Shown one piece after another: positions 9,553 to 18,138 of a stretch of 64,000 bases of DNA. Within the stretch, counting starts at the first letter, position 1; each line of letters begins with the position of its first letter. A program made the position numbers and the translations under genes. Under the pieces are notes generated by a model. The model was not told where the DNA came from. It made no database searches and saw nothing but the letters and a program-made list of their open reading frames with translations. Origin of the DNA: MED-G105 sp050331095 (lineage in GTDB: Bacteria > Pseudomonadota > Alphaproteobacteria > Caulobacterales > Parvularculaceae); contig JBHJHE010000008.1 of assembly GCA_050331095.1 (NCBI GenBank), positions 39,729 through 103,728 on the forward strand, written 5' to 3'.

Positions 9553-10107
9553 ATGAAATCATTACTCGTTTACTGCGGCTCGAAGCCGGGCGACGATCCG
9601 AAGTTCGTCGAGGCCGCCACCGCCGTGGGACGCGAGGCGGCCGCCCGCGGCTGGCGACTCGTTTATGGCGGCGGCGAGCTCGGCCTCATGGGCGCGACGG
9701 CGCGCGCCGCGCGCGACGCCGGCGGCGACGTCTACGGCGTCATTCCGGAATTCCTCGTCGACGTCGAAGGCGTCCTCGACGGCGTCAAGCATGACATCGT
9801 CTCCACCATGCACGAGCGCAAGATGCGCATGTTCGAGGCCGCCGACGCGGTCCTTACCCTGCCCGGCGGCATCGGCACGCTCGAAGAGCTGATCGAATGC
9901 CTTTCCTGGGCGCGGCTCAAACTCCATGCGAAGCCGATTATCGTCCTCGATCTCGACGGCTTCTGGTCGCCCTTGCGGGAATTGTTCGACCACATCGTGG
10001 CGCGCGGCTTCGCCGACGCCGCGCTCGCCTCGGATCTCGTCTTCGTCGAGACGGTGGGCCAGATATTTCCGTCCGCGGAACGCCGCATGCTTGAAAGCGT
10101 GGTTTAG
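9553..10107 (+). CDS. LOG family protein (TIGR00730; nucleoside 5'-monophosphate phosphoribohydrolase)
   Basis: A 184-residue Rossmann-fold protein of the LOG family, which releases the base from (cytokinin-type) nucleoside monophosphates. The signature PGGIGTLEELIE is present, together with YGGGELGLMGATARAA and the catalytic-region HERKMRMFE. The start at 9553 is set by a strong GGAGGAT at 9540-9546; an upstream in-frame start would lack this site. The gene ends in a 4-nt tail-to-tail overlap with gltX, and its apparent terminator lies inside the 3' end of gltX. Confidence 0.92.
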   Translation: MKSLLVYCGSKPGDDPKFVEAATAVGREAAARGWRLVYGGGELGLMGATARAARDAGGDVYGVIPEFLVDVEGVLDGVKHDIVSTMHERKMRMFEAADAVLTLPGGIGTLEELIECLSWARLKLHAKPIIVLDLDGFWSPLRELFDHIVARGFADAALASDLVFVETVGQIFPSAERRMLESVV

Positions 10108-11450
10108 GCCCGCTCGCAGCGCAGGCGGGCGCGGGCTTTTTCAGCGCCGAGCAGAGGAAAGAGCGCCGCCATTTCGGGGCCGCGGTCGGCGCCGGTGAGC
10201 GCCTTGCGCAACGGCATGAAGAGCTTTTTGCCCTTCGCCCCCGTCGCTTCTTTTACGCGCTCGACGAATGCGCCCCAGCTTTCCTCCGTCAGGGGATCGT
10301 CGGGCACGAGATCCGCCGCGGTCTCCGGCACGCCGCCGGGCTCGATCTCGGGGTCGATCTCGCCGCGCACGACGTCGCGCCAACGCGCTGCGTCCTGAAG
10401 GACTTCGAGATTGCCGCGCACGGCCGTCCAAAGCGTCTCGCCGACGTCCATCGCGTCGAGCCGTTCTTGAACCGCCGCATACGGCGTTTCGTGCAGGATC
10501 TTGGCGTTGAGCGCGGCGAGTTCGCCATCGTCGAACCGCGCCGGCGCGCGCCCCGCCTTCGCGAAGTCGAAGGATCGCGCGAGCGCCATAAGGTCGCGCT
10601 CGGGCACGACGGGTTCGGCCGTCCCAAGACGGGCGATGAGGCTCGTGATCGCTTCCGGCTCGAGCCCGCCCTCGCGCATCGCCTCGATCGACAGCGAGCC
10701 GAGACGCTTGGAAAGCCCCTCGCCGTCAGCCCCGACAAGGAGGGAATGGTGCGCGAACTGCGGGAGCGCGCCTTTGCTCCGCAGGCGTATGATCACGCTG
10801 AACAATTCGATCTGGACGGCGCTGTTGGTGACGTGGTCCTCGCCACGCACGACATGGGTGACGCCATGGTCGACGTCGTCGACGCAGCTCGGCAGGGTGT
10901 AGAGATACATCCCGTCTTCGCGGATCAGGACCGGGTCGGAGACGTTCGCCGTGTCGACGCTCGTCTCCCCCCGGATCAGATCGGTCCATTCGACGGGTTT
11001 CTGCGAGAGCTTGAACCGCCAGTGAGGTTTGCGGCCGTCATTCTGCAGCGCCTTCCGGTCGTCGGCGGACAAATCAAGCGCTGCGCGGTCATAGACCGGC
11101 GGCGCGCCCCGCGCCCGCTGAAGCCGGCGCTTGCGCTCAAGCTCTTCAGGCGTCTCGTAGCACGGGTAAAGAAGCCCCTCGGCGCGCAGGGCGTCGGCGA
11201 TCGCGTCGTACTCGCCGAACCGCGTCGACTGGCGGAAGATCTCGTCCCAATCGAGCCCGAGCCACTTAAGGTCCGTCTTGATCAAGTCCTCATAGGCGGC
11301 GGTGGAGCGCTCCTCGTCGGTGTCGTCGATACGCAGGATGTAGCGCCCGCCCTCGCGTCGGGCGAAGAGCCAGTTCCACAACGCGGCGCGCACGTTGCCC
11401 ACATGGAGCTTGCCGGTGGGCGACGGCGCGAAACGGACGGTGACGGTCAT
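10104..11450 (-). CDS. gltX: Glutamyl-tRNA synthetase
   Basis: A class I aminoacyl-tRNA synthetase of 448 residues that charges tRNA-Glu (and in many alphaproteobacteria also tRNA-Gln). The HIGH-type motif is RFAPSPTGKLHVGN at the N-terminus, the KMSKS-type motif is LSKRLGS, and the anticodon-binding helical domain follows. Many alphaproteobacteria carry two gltX paralogues; which one this is cannot be settled here. Its stop codon overlaps that of the LOG gene by 4 nt. Upstream lie 454 nt without a clear gene. Confidence 0.93.
   Translation of the reverse strand: MTVTVRFAPSPTGKLHVGNVRAALWNWLFARREGGRYILRIDDTDEERSTAAYEDLIKTDLKWLGLDWDEIFRQSTRFGEYDAIADALRAEGLLYPCYETPEELERKRRLQRARGAPPVYDRAALDLSADDRKALQNDGRKPHWRFKLSQKPVEWTDLIRGETSVDTANVSDPVLIREDGMYLYTLPSCVDDVDHGVTHVVRGEDHVTNSAVQIELFSVIIRLRSKGALPQFAHHSLLVGADGEGLSKRLGSLSIEAMREGGLEPEAITSLIARLGTAEPVVPERDLMALARSFDFAKAGRAPARFDDGELAALNAKILHETPYAAVQERLDAMDVGETLWTAVRGNLEVLQDAARWRDVVRGEIDPEIEPGGVPETAADLVPDDPLTEESWGAFVERVKEATGAKGKKLFMPLRKALTGADRGPEMAALFPLLGAEKARARLRCERA
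10108..10141 (+). terminator. Possible terminator of the LOG gene inside the 3' end of gltX
   Basis: Immediately after the stop codon, GCCCGC (10108-10113) can pair with GCGGGC (10131-10136), which is followed by five T (10137-10141). A second GCGGGC at 10125-10130 gives an alternative pairing. The whole structure lies within the last codons of the opposing gltX gene. Confidence 0.5.
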
Positions 11451-11557
11451 GGGGCTTCTTGACGGCTGGAGAACGGCTGATCCGGTTAGGCCCTGGCGCG
11501 CGCCCCGTCAAACCGGCCGGGTTTACGCGCGTTCCTGAGCGCCCCGGTCGACGAGCG

Positions 11558-11577
11558 GGCGGCCCGCCGCCTTTTTT
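11558..11577 (+). terminator. Orphan terminator-like hairpin
   Basis: GGCGG (11558-11562), loop CCCG, CCGCC (11567-11571), then six T (11572-11577). The form is that of an intrinsic terminator, but no plus-strand gene ends just before it. It could end an unrecognised small RNA, or stop read-through towards the TetR gene. Confidence 0.45.
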
Positions 11578-11876
11578 GAGCGGGCGAGGCCCGTTGCGAG
11601 GCCCGCAAGAAAGCGCTGGACGGGACGCGGCGCGCCAATCGCGCTCTGCTGAACGAAAGGGTTCGTAGAAAGATCAACAGATGCGACGACGCCCCGGCGC
11701 GGCCCGGCGCATGGTTTTTCGGCTTTCACGCCAGCGACTATGTCGTGCCGCCGGGCGTCGCAGGCCTCGCCGCGGGCGGCGGCGTTAGCCTCTCCTGTCG
11801 CCGCGTCCTTTCCAAACGACACAGGATCGCCTGGCGTCCGTCGCGCTACGGGACCGCCCCACTCGACGCTTGACGT

Positions 11877-11894
11877 GTATAACGATCGTTATAC
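11877..11894. promoter_or_regulatory. Perfect 18-bp palindrome, likely TetR-family operator
   Basis: GTATAACGATCGTTATAC is a perfect palindrome ending 10 nt before the ATG of the TetR gene. TetR proteins usually bind such palindromes in their own promoter. TTGACG lies just upstream (11870-11875), so the site would overlap the promoter. Almost no space remains for a ribosome binding site, which suggests a leaderless or near-leaderless transcript. Confidence 0.7.
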
Positions 11895-11904
11895 AACACG
11901 TGCG

Positions 11905-12423
11905 ATGACCAAGCGCGACGACATCCTTCGCGCAGGCGAGGTTCTGTTCGCCCGGCGCGGATTCCACGCCGTTCCAATCGACAACGTGATCCGGGAGGCG
12001 GGCGTTTCGCCGCGGACGCTCTACGCTCACTTTCCGTCTAAGGAGGCGTTGGCCGTCGGCGTTCTGACTGCGCGCAACGGGCGGTTCCTGACGAGCCTCG
12101 CCGACGCGGTCGACGAACCCGGCGGCCTTGAGGCGCTCTTTGACCGTCTCGAGGCGTGGCTGCGCGCCGCGCCGCCCAACGGCTGTCTCTTTTTGCGCGC
12201 CTACGGAGAATTCAAAAGCGGGCCGATCGACGAGTGCGTCGCTGCCTACCGAAAGGGGCTTCGCGCCGTCGCGAGGCGCTTCAGTCCGCCGTGCGCGAAC
12301 GCCGATGCGTTCGCTGACGAGCTGCTGCTGCTCATCGAGGGGGCCACGTCGCTCGCCGCGTCGCTCGGCGCGAAACCCGCCGTCGACGCCGCGCGCAAGG
12401 CGGCGCAAAGGATGATCCCATGA
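11905..12423 (+). CDS. TetR/AcrR family transcriptional regulator
   Basis: A 172-residue repressor-type protein. The N-terminal helix-turn-helix is complete (ILRAGEVLFARRGFHAVPID to VIREAGVSPRTLYAHFPSKEAL), and the C-terminal part is a helical ligand-binding domain. The start at 11905 was chosen because it begins the TetR domain directly after the palindrome at 11877-11894. The last four bases overlap the start of the downstream dehydrogenase (ATGA), so the pair is translationally coupled. Autorepression, with the dehydrogenase as the regulated function, is the simplest reading. The inducing ligand is unknown. Confidence 0.9.
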   Translation: MTKRDDILRAGEVLFARRGFHAVPIDNVIREAGVSPRTLYAHFPSKEALAVGVLTARNGRFLTSLADAVDEPGGLEALFDRLEAWLRAAPPNGCLFLRAYGEFKSGPIDECVAAYRKGLRAVARRFSPPCANADAFADELLLLIEGATSLAASLGAKPAVDAARKAAQRMIP

Positions 12424-13505
12424 CGAATATTCCCCAGCGGATGAGCGGCGTTCAGCTTACAGGCCATGGCGGGCTCGACCGCCTTCTCTATCGCGACGAC
12501 CTTCCGACGCCGGCCCCAAGGGCCGGCGAGGTTCTGATCCGAGTGCGCGCCACCAGCGTCAACAACACCGTCGTCAACACGCGCGTTGGCTGGTACTCGA
12601 AAAAAGTCGCCGGTGCGACGGCCGTCGGCGCCGAGGGTTATGGCGACGACGTCTCCGATGATGCGAGCTGGTCAGGCGCGCCCCTGACGTTCCCGCGCAT
12701 TCAGGGGGCGGACTGCTATGGCGAGATCGTCGCCGCCGGCGAAGCCGCCCTTGAAGCGCGGATCGGCGAGCGCGTCTTAGTAAGGACGATGATGCGCGCG
12801 CCTGTGGACTTCGCGCCGTTTCGGTGTTGGACGTTCGGCTCGGAGTGCGACGGCGGGTTCGCCGACTACGTCGCCGCGCCGTCAGCGGACGTTTTCGCAA
12901 TAGAATCCGACCTTGACGACGCCTCCCTCGGCGCAATCCCCTGCGCCTTCAGCACGGCCGAAGGCATGCTGCACCGGACCGGCGTCTCGGCCGGCGAGCG
13001 CGTTCTCGTGACGGGCGCCTCCGGCGGCGGCGGCTCGGCGGCGGTGCAGCTCGCCCTCCTGCGCGGCGCCGACGTGGTCGCCGTCGCGTCGCCGGCGAAG
13101 TCCCGCGCGGTCGGCGATCTCGGGGCGAGCACGGTGATCCCGCGCGACGCCGCCCCGCTTGAGGCGCTGGGCCGCCAGAGCGTCGACGTCGTCGTCGATC
13201 TCGTCGGCAGGCCAACGTTCGAGCGCCTGCCAGAGCTTCTTGCGCGGGGCGGCCGCTACGTCACGGCGGGCGCGATCGCCGGCCCTGCGGTCAATTTCGA
13301 CCTCAGAACGCTCTATCTCAACGATCTGACGTTTTTCGGCTGCGCGTTCCAGGACGACGTCATTTTCGAAAACCTCGTCGCCTATTTGCGCGACGGCCAA
13401 CTCGCGCCGCACGTCGAACAGACCTTCGCTCTAAAGAACATCCGCGACGCCCAGGCGCGCTTCCTGAAAAAGGACTTCGTCGGCAAACTAGCGCTTATCC
13501 CATAA
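12420..13505 (+). CDS. Zinc-independent medium-chain dehydrogenase/reductase (quinone reductase/alcohol dehydrogenase-like)
   Basis: A 361-residue MDR-superfamily oxidoreductase. It has an N-terminal GroES-like domain (APRAGEVLIRVRATSVNNT) and a Rossmann NAD(P)-binding domain with VLVTGASGGGGSAAVQLA. The structural-zinc cysteine cluster of classical alcohol dehydrogenases is not evident, which suits the quinone-reductase-like branch. It is encoded in a two-gene operon with the TetR regulator (ATGA overlap) and probably acts on the compound, or class of compounds, that the regulator senses. The substrate is unknown. Confidence 0.85.
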   Translation: MTNIPQRMSGVQLTGHGGLDRLLYRDDLPTPAPRAGEVLIRVRATSVNNTVVNTRVGWYSKKVAGATAVGAEGYGDDVSDDASWSGAPLTFPRIQGADCYGEIVAAGEAALEARIGERVLVRTMMRAPVDFAPFRCWTFGSECDGGFADYVAAPSADVFAIESDLDDASLGAIPCAFSTAEGMLHRTGVSAGERVLVTGASGGGGSAAVQLALLRGADVVAVASPAKSRAVGDLGASTVIPRDAAPLEALGRQSVDVVVDLVGRPTFERLPELLARGGRYVTAGAIAGPAVNFDLRTLYLNDLTFFGCAFQDDVIFENLVAYLRDGQLAPHVEQTFALKNIRDAQARFLKKDFVGKLALIP

Positions 13506-13553
13506 CGGACTGCGTCGCTCGTTTATCGCCCCTTGCTCCGTATACACTAACGC

Positions 13554-13567
13554 GAGACGCGCGTCTC
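13554..13567. repeat. 14-bp perfect palindrome between convergent genes
   Basis: GAGACGCGCGTCTC lies between the 3' ends of the dehydrogenase gene (13505) and the DUF6090 gene (13581). As RNA it would form a hairpin but lacks a T-tract on either side, so a terminator role is only a possibility. Confidence 0.4.
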
Positions 13568-13580
13568 ACGCCAGCGATGG

Positions 13581-14312
13581 TCAGCGCAAGGCGTTCTCGA
13601 CGCTCGCCAACGTGGTCGAAGCCTTCTCCTCAAGCTCGGTGGTCCGCTGGCGCTGCCACAGGCTGAAGTAGTTTATCGCCTTAACTTGTCCAAGAAATTG
13701 CGGATCGTTTCGCGCCCGCGTCGTCAAGTCCTCGACGGTCGTGAGCTCGCCAAAACCGAGCCCTTCCGCAGCGAGATATTCGATCGCCCGGAAAAGCTGC
13801 TCACGGATCACCTCGTCCCCGATGCGATTGCTGTCGAGGGCCGTGTAGTATTCGCTAAGCCGTTTCGAAAGCCGCCGGTCGCTCAGAACCCCGAGATTGC
13901 CGCTTTGAACCAGTTCGTCGAAGGTGTGGTCCTGTCCGGTGACGAACGACGTCGAAACCAGCGCCGCGAGCGCCCGGTTCTCAAAGCGCTCGGGCAGGTC
14001 GAGGTCAGCGGACGCGCCTTGGGCGCCCACTGGCACCGCGTAAGCGGGCTGGGCCTGCTGCAGAATTTTCGCGCTGATGGCGAGCCGTAACTCGGTCGAC
14101 CGAAACCCTGCGCGGATCTCCTTAAGGTCAGCGCTGAGGTCGGCTGACAATTCGCGCAGGTAACGCGCCTCGCTCGCCCGGTTCGCGCGCGCTTCGTTCC
14201 AGTTGGAAAGCTGCAGGCCGATAAACACGCCGATGATGACGATGAAGAAATCAAGCGCCACCGCAAGCCAGTTCTGGGCGGCTAGATGTTTGGAAATCTT
14301 CCGCAGGAGCAT
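13581..14312 (-). CDS. DUF6090-family membrane protein
   Basis: A protein of about 243 residues with one N-terminal helix (VALDFFIVIIGVFIGLQLSN) directly followed by WNEAR. This I(I)GVFIGLQxxNWNE pattern is characteristic of DUF6090-type proteins. The rest is helical, predicted to sit on one side of the membrane, with no catalytic motif. Function is unknown for the family. ATG at 14312 is preferred; GTG two codons upstream is possible. Confidence 0.75.
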   Translation of the reverse strand: MLLRKISKHLAAQNWLAVALDFFIVIIGVFIGLQLSNWNEARANRASEARYLRELSADLSADLKEIRAGFRSTELRLAISAKILQQAQPAYAVPVGAQGASADLDLPERFENRALAALVSTSFVTGQDHTFDELVQSGNLGVLSDRRLSKRLSEYYTALDSNRIGDEVIREQLFRAIEYLAAEGLGFGELTTVEDLTTRARNDPQFLGQVKAINYFSLWQRQRTTELEEKASTTLASVENALR

Positions 14313-14503
14313 CGTCACGTTCCAAAGAAGCGTCGACGCAAGGAATAACCCGTTCGCTTCCGCCGGCGCCAGACCGGCGTCGGCGGCGCTCGACGACGCT
14401 GCGTCCGCACAAGCCGGAGAACGAGCGCGCCAAACGAAGAAAAACCGGGTTCGAGCGAAGCGACACCCACCGATCGGAGGCGCGGATCGCCGGAAACAAA
14501 CTC

Positions 14504-14554
14504 CGCAATGCGCCGAACGACCGGCGACCGGCGACCGGCGACCGGCGCATTGCG
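14504..14554. repeat. Four 7-bp tandem repeats enclosed by an inverted repeat
   Basis: CGACCGG is repeated four times without error (14518-14545). The array is enclosed by the perfect inverted repeat CGCAATGCG (14504-14512) / CGCATTGCG (14546-14554). It is intergenic, between a small lipoprotein gene and the DUF6090 gene. Confidence 0.75.
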
Positions 14555-14583
14555 TCCTATGGTTTCGGACCGCTAACCAATAC

Positions 14584-14916
14584 TCAGTAGAAGTATTCGC
14601 ACTTCAAAGAGTTGCCGAGAAGCGCATTGGTGTCGTCCGTAGTGAGATCGTTCTTTTCGCCGTCGAACGGCGTGCGCGTCGCGTAGCATTTTGGATCGGT
14701 TGAGACTGTGCGGTTCGATTGGCAGGTGAAGCTGGCCTGACGACCGTCTTCTTCGAAGTCCTTGCAAAGGTAACCTTCGTCACACGCAAACGTCGGATTT
14801 TCGCACACGTTCCCCGGCGCGGTCTCCGTCGTCACGTCGACGTCGTCGTCGCCCATACAAGCGGCGAGCCCCAACGCTCCGACGAGCCACACGCAAACAG
14901 TCGCACGCTTCAACAT
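14584..14916 (-). CDS. Small cysteine-containing lipoprotein of unknown function
   Basis: A protein of about 110 residues with a lipoprotein signal peptide ending in the lipobox LAAC (Cys20). The start at 14916 is fixed by a strong GAGGAGAG ribosome binding site 8 nt upstream. The mature part begins MGDDDVDV and contains several cysteines (NVCENPTFACDEGYLC, FTCQ, KCYAT, KCEYFY). That suggests disulfide bonds in the periplasm or at the outer membrane. I do not recognise a family. It stands alone between the GumN-like gene and the tandem-repeat element. Confidence 0.7.
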   Translation of the reverse strand: MLKRATVCVWLVGALGLAACMGDDDVDVTTETAPGNVCENPTFACDEGYLCKDFEEDGRQASFTCQSNRTVSTDPKCYATRTPFDGEKNDLTTDDTNALLGNSLKCEYFY

Positions 14917-15192
14917 GATGTCTCTCCTCATCAGTTTTTTCGAAGGATGCGTGCGCGAACGAGAGCGACGCTTTCGCTCCGCCACTCAACAAGCTCTCGC
15001 GCATGGCGCAAAAACTCCGCGCCATCGGCCAACGCCCCTCCCCAAGGCCAGCACGCTGGTTTTGTCATTTCGCTGCGGACGTTTCAAATCCGACGTGCGG
15101 CGACAACGTCGCACCTTCCCGCCCCGGAGGGGTTCAGGCCCGCCGATCGACGAAACTCATTACAAGGATTTCGGCGCCCCCGACGTCCGCTC

Positions 15193-16314
15193 CTACGGCT
15201 CGATCACTGTCGCGCCACGGGTCGCGAGGCGGTCCTTCACGCCAACGTCGGGGCCGAGCCACGTGTCCAGGGGCACGACGGCGAGGCGCACGCCGGGGGT
15301 CTCCAGCGCGTCTTCGATGGCGACGAGCCAGGCGCCGACAGGGTCGACGCTCTCAACGGTGGCGCCGCCGAAAGTTGCGAGCCCGCCGATCTCGCGGCTG
15401 AGCGCGAGGCCGCACGGATCGATCTCCGGCGGGCGGGCGACGCGGCGCAGGTAGGCCGCGTCGCCGCGCGCCCAGGCGCGCGCGAGGTTGTGGGCGCGCT
15501 CAAGGTCGTTTTCAGCGAAGTCGATCGCCGCGGCGACGCAGGCGACGTTCGTCTCCTCGCTGAAATTCCGCACAGACTTCAGAAAGTTCGTGACATCGCT
15601 GAACTGGATGTCGAACGCGGCGATGGGCTGGATCTCGACGTCGGCCTTGCGCGCGAGTTTTTCTATCCGATCGGAGACTTCGTCGCTGAAATAGGCGAGG
15701 CCCGCGCCGTCGATCGCAGCCTCGATCAGGCGCCCGCCCTGAAAGACCGGGTGCAGACGGCTGTCGTCGATTTTGGCGAGCTGTTCGGCGATCGCTTTCT
15801 CATTGGGATCTTCGAACTCTTCAAGCGCGGGGGGCTCGTCGAGCTTCCGGGCGGCCTTGCGACGGTCTTTACGAGCCGCGCCGCGCGCCTTCGCCGTCGC
15901 GTAGGCCGCGTCATACTGCGCGGCGAGGCCCTCGCCGATCTTGTCGCCGAGGGTCGTCCCCTTCGGCATGACGATCCGCCCGCGGTTGAAGATAAGCGTG
16001 TTGACGGCCGTCAGGAGGAACCGGGCCCGATCGCCGGCGCCCGCCTTCGTCCGGGGCGGTGCGATCAGGAGGTCCGCTTCTTCGAGCACGAACGCCGTCT
16101 GCCGCTCGCTCCAATCGAAATCCTCAGGCACGTAGTCGACGGAGACGAGGACGAAGACCTCCGAGTCCTCGTCCTTTACGCGCCAGAAGCGCGGGCCGGC
16201 GCGCTCTCCGACGACGACGATTTCGTCCGTAGGCTCAGCTCTTTGCGCGATGGCGTCGGTCGACGGGCATATGAACGCCGTTGCGGCCGCGAGGGCGGCG
16301 AAGATCGGTCTCAT
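15193..16314 (-). CDS. TraB/GumN-like secreted protein
   Basis: A 373-residue protein with a Sec signal peptide (MRPIFAALAAATAFICPSTDAIAQ). The following domain resembles the TraB/GumN fold: GPRFWRVKDEDSEVFVLVSV replaces the usual 'lWrV...dstvyLlGTvH' opening. The His of the canonical GTxH segment is absent here (VSVDYVP), which may mean loss of the metalloprotease-like activity proposed for the family. It lies 84 nt downstream of nadE on the same strand. The start at 16314 begins the signal peptide. Confidence 0.65.
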   Translation of the reverse strand: MRPIFAALAAATAFICPSTDAIAQRAEPTDEIVVVGERAGPRFWRVKDEDSEVFVLVSVDYVPEDFDWSERQTAFVLEEADLLIAPPRTKAGAGDRARFLLTAVNTLIFNRGRIVMPKGTTLGDKIGEGLAAQYDAAYATAKARGAARKDRRKAARKLDEPPALEEFEDPNEKAIAEQLAKIDDSRLHPVFQGGRLIEAAIDGAGLAYFSDEVSDRIEKLARKADVEIQPIAAFDIQFSDVTNFLKSVRNFSEETNVACVAAAIDFAENDLERAHNLARAWARGDAAYLRRVARPPEIDPCGLALSREIGGLATFGGATVESVDPVGAWLVAIEDALETPGVRLAVVPLDTWLGPDVGVKDRLATRGATVIEP

Positions 16315-16398
16315 GTCGATTGCGAACGCTCCGTCAGACGCCCCGGCGGTCCCTCGCCGAGTCATACGGCGACGCCGGGCGGGCCGTCCACCCGCGCG

Positions 16399-18063
16399 CT
16401 AATCGCGGTCGAGCCAGCCATTGGTGATCGGGTAGCGCCGGTCGCGGCCGAAATTGACCATGGTGATCTTCGGGCCCGGCGGCGCCTGGCGGCGCTTGTA
16501 CTCCGCGAGGTAGACGAGCCGCTCCACCCGGCGCACCGTCGCCTCGTCGAACCCGTCGGCGACGACGTCGCGCACGGCCATCTCCTCCTCGACGAGGCGG
16601 CGCAGGATCCCGTCAAGCGCGTCATAGGGCGGCAGGCTGTCCTGGTCCGTCTGGCCTTCGCGCAACTCCGCCGACGGCGCTTTGTCAATAATCCGTGCTG
16701 GAATGACGTCGTCTTCGGGGCCGGCGGCGCGGCGGCGGGCGGCCTCGTTGCGCCAGCGGCAAAGGTCGTAGACGTCGGTTTTGTAGATATCCTTCAGCGG
16801 ATTGAATCCGCCGTTCATGTCTCCGTAGAGCGTCGCATACCCCACCGCCATTTCGGACTTGTTGCCGGTGGTCAGCACCAGGAGCCCGAATTTGTTGGAG
16901 AGGGCCATGAGGATCACGCCGCGGATCCTCGACTGGAGGTTCTCCTCCGTCACGTCCGCCGGCCGGCCGGCGAACGCCGGCGCCAGCATCTCGTCGAAGG
17001 CTTCGACAGCGGGCTCGATCGGGACAGTCTCGTAGGCGACGCCGAGCGCCTCGGCGCAGGCCGCCGCGTCCTCCAGGCTCTCCGGCGCGGTATAGCGCGA
17101 CGGCATCATTACGCAGCGGACTTTGTCCGCGCCCAACGCGTCGACGGCGATCGCGGCCGTCAGGGCGGAATCAACGCCGCCGGAAAGGCCGATGACGACG
17201 CCGGGGAAGCCGTTCTTCTCAACGTAATCGCGAACGCCGAGAACAGCCGCGCGGTAGATCCCCTCAAGACGATCCGGCCACGCCGCGTCCGGTCCGTCGA
17301 CGCAGCGCCACGCCGCGCCGTCACGCGCCCACCGGGTCAGGGCGACGGCGCGCTCGAACTGCGGCGCTCGGAACCGAACCGCGCCGTCGGCGTCCGTGAC
17401 GAACGATGCGCCATCGAAGATCACCTCGTCCTGGCCCGCCAACTGGTTCACGAACAGGATCGGCAAGCCCGTCGACCGGGCGCGCAAGGCGGCCGCCGCC
17501 GACCGCTCGGCGAGCGCCGTGTCGCGATAGGGCGAGCCGTGAGGCACGACCAGAAAATCCGCGCCCGCTTCCGCGAGCGCCTCGCCGACGCCGTCGAGCC
17601 ACATATCCTCGCAGGTCATAAGGCCGATTTTCGCGCCCTCGAACTCAACAGGCGCCGACGTCGCGGGGCCCGGGGCGAACCGTCGCGGTTCGTCGAAGAC
17701 GCCGTAGTTCGGCAGGCGATGTTTGTAGCGCGTCGCCAAGACCTCTCCGCCCGCCAACAAAAAAGCGGCGTTGTAGAGCGGCTCGCCGTCGCGCCAGGGC
17801 GCGCCGACGACCATCGCCGGCCCGCTGTCCGCCGTCGCTTTGGCGAGCCGCTCGACCCCGGCGCGGCAGGCGCGCTGATAGGCGGGCTTACGGACCAGAT
17901 CCTCCGGCGGGTAGCCGGAGACGACGAGCTCGCAGAAAACGGCGAGATCCGCGCCAAGCGCCGACGCCTCCTCACGCGCCGTCAAGATACGCGCGACGTT
18001 GCCGTCGACGTCGCCGACGATGGGCGCAATTTGGCAAATCGCGATCGACAATACGTCCGTCAT
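16399..18063 (-). CDS. nadE: Glutamine-dependent NAD+ synthase
   Basis: A 554-residue two-domain enzyme that amidates nicotinic acid adenine dinucleotide to NAD+. The N-terminal nitrilase-type glutaminase domain (residues 1 to about 260) carries Glu, Lys and Cys regions (AVFCELVVSGYPPEDL, TRYKHRLPNYGVFDE, GLMTCEDMW). The C-terminal synthetase domain carries the PP-loop GLSGGVDSALTAAIA and ALSNKFGLLVLTTGNKSEMAVGY. The ribosome binding site AAGGAG lies 6 nt before the ATG. The GumN-like gene follows and may be cotranscribed. Confidence 0.96.
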   Translation of the reverse strand: MTDVLSIAICQIAPIVGDVDGNVARILTAREEASALGADLAVFCELVVSGYPPEDLVRKPAYQRACRAGVERLAKATADSGPAMVVGAPWRDGEPLYNAAFLLAGGEVLATRYKHRLPNYGVFDEPRRFAPGPATSAPVEFEGAKIGLMTCEDMWLDGVGEALAEAGADFLVVPHGSPYRDTALAERSAAAALRARSTGLPILFVNQLAGQDEVIFDGASFVTDADGAVRFRAPQFERAVALTRWARDGAAWRCVDGPDAAWPDRLEGIYRAAVLGVRDYVEKNGFPGVVIGLSGGVDSALTAAIAVDALGADKVRCVMMPSRYTAPESLEDAAACAEALGVAYETVPIEPAVEAFDEMLAPAFAGRPADVTEENLQSRIRGVILMALSNKFGLLVLTTGNKSEMAVGYATLYGDMNGGFNPLKDIYKTDVYDLCRWRNEAARRRAAGPEDDVIPARIIDKAPSAELREGQTDQDSLPPYDALDGILRRLVEEEMAVRDVVADGFDEATVRRVERLVYLAEYKRRQAPPGPKITMVNFGRDRRYPITNGWLDRD

Positions 18064-18138
18064 CGCCGCTCCTTACGACCCGCCGCAAGCCCCCGCAAGC
18101 GCGCCGGCGGCGCGGCGCGCGGGCTAGGGAGCGGATCG

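Larger units (their letters stand above)
11451..11904. other. Gene-poor divergent region between gltX and the TetR gene
   Basis: No open frame here has a domain signature or a good ribosome binding site. It contains a terminator-like hairpin on the plus strand (11558-11577) without an obvious upstream plus-strand gene, and at its right end the palindromic operator of the TetR gene. Confidence 0.5.
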
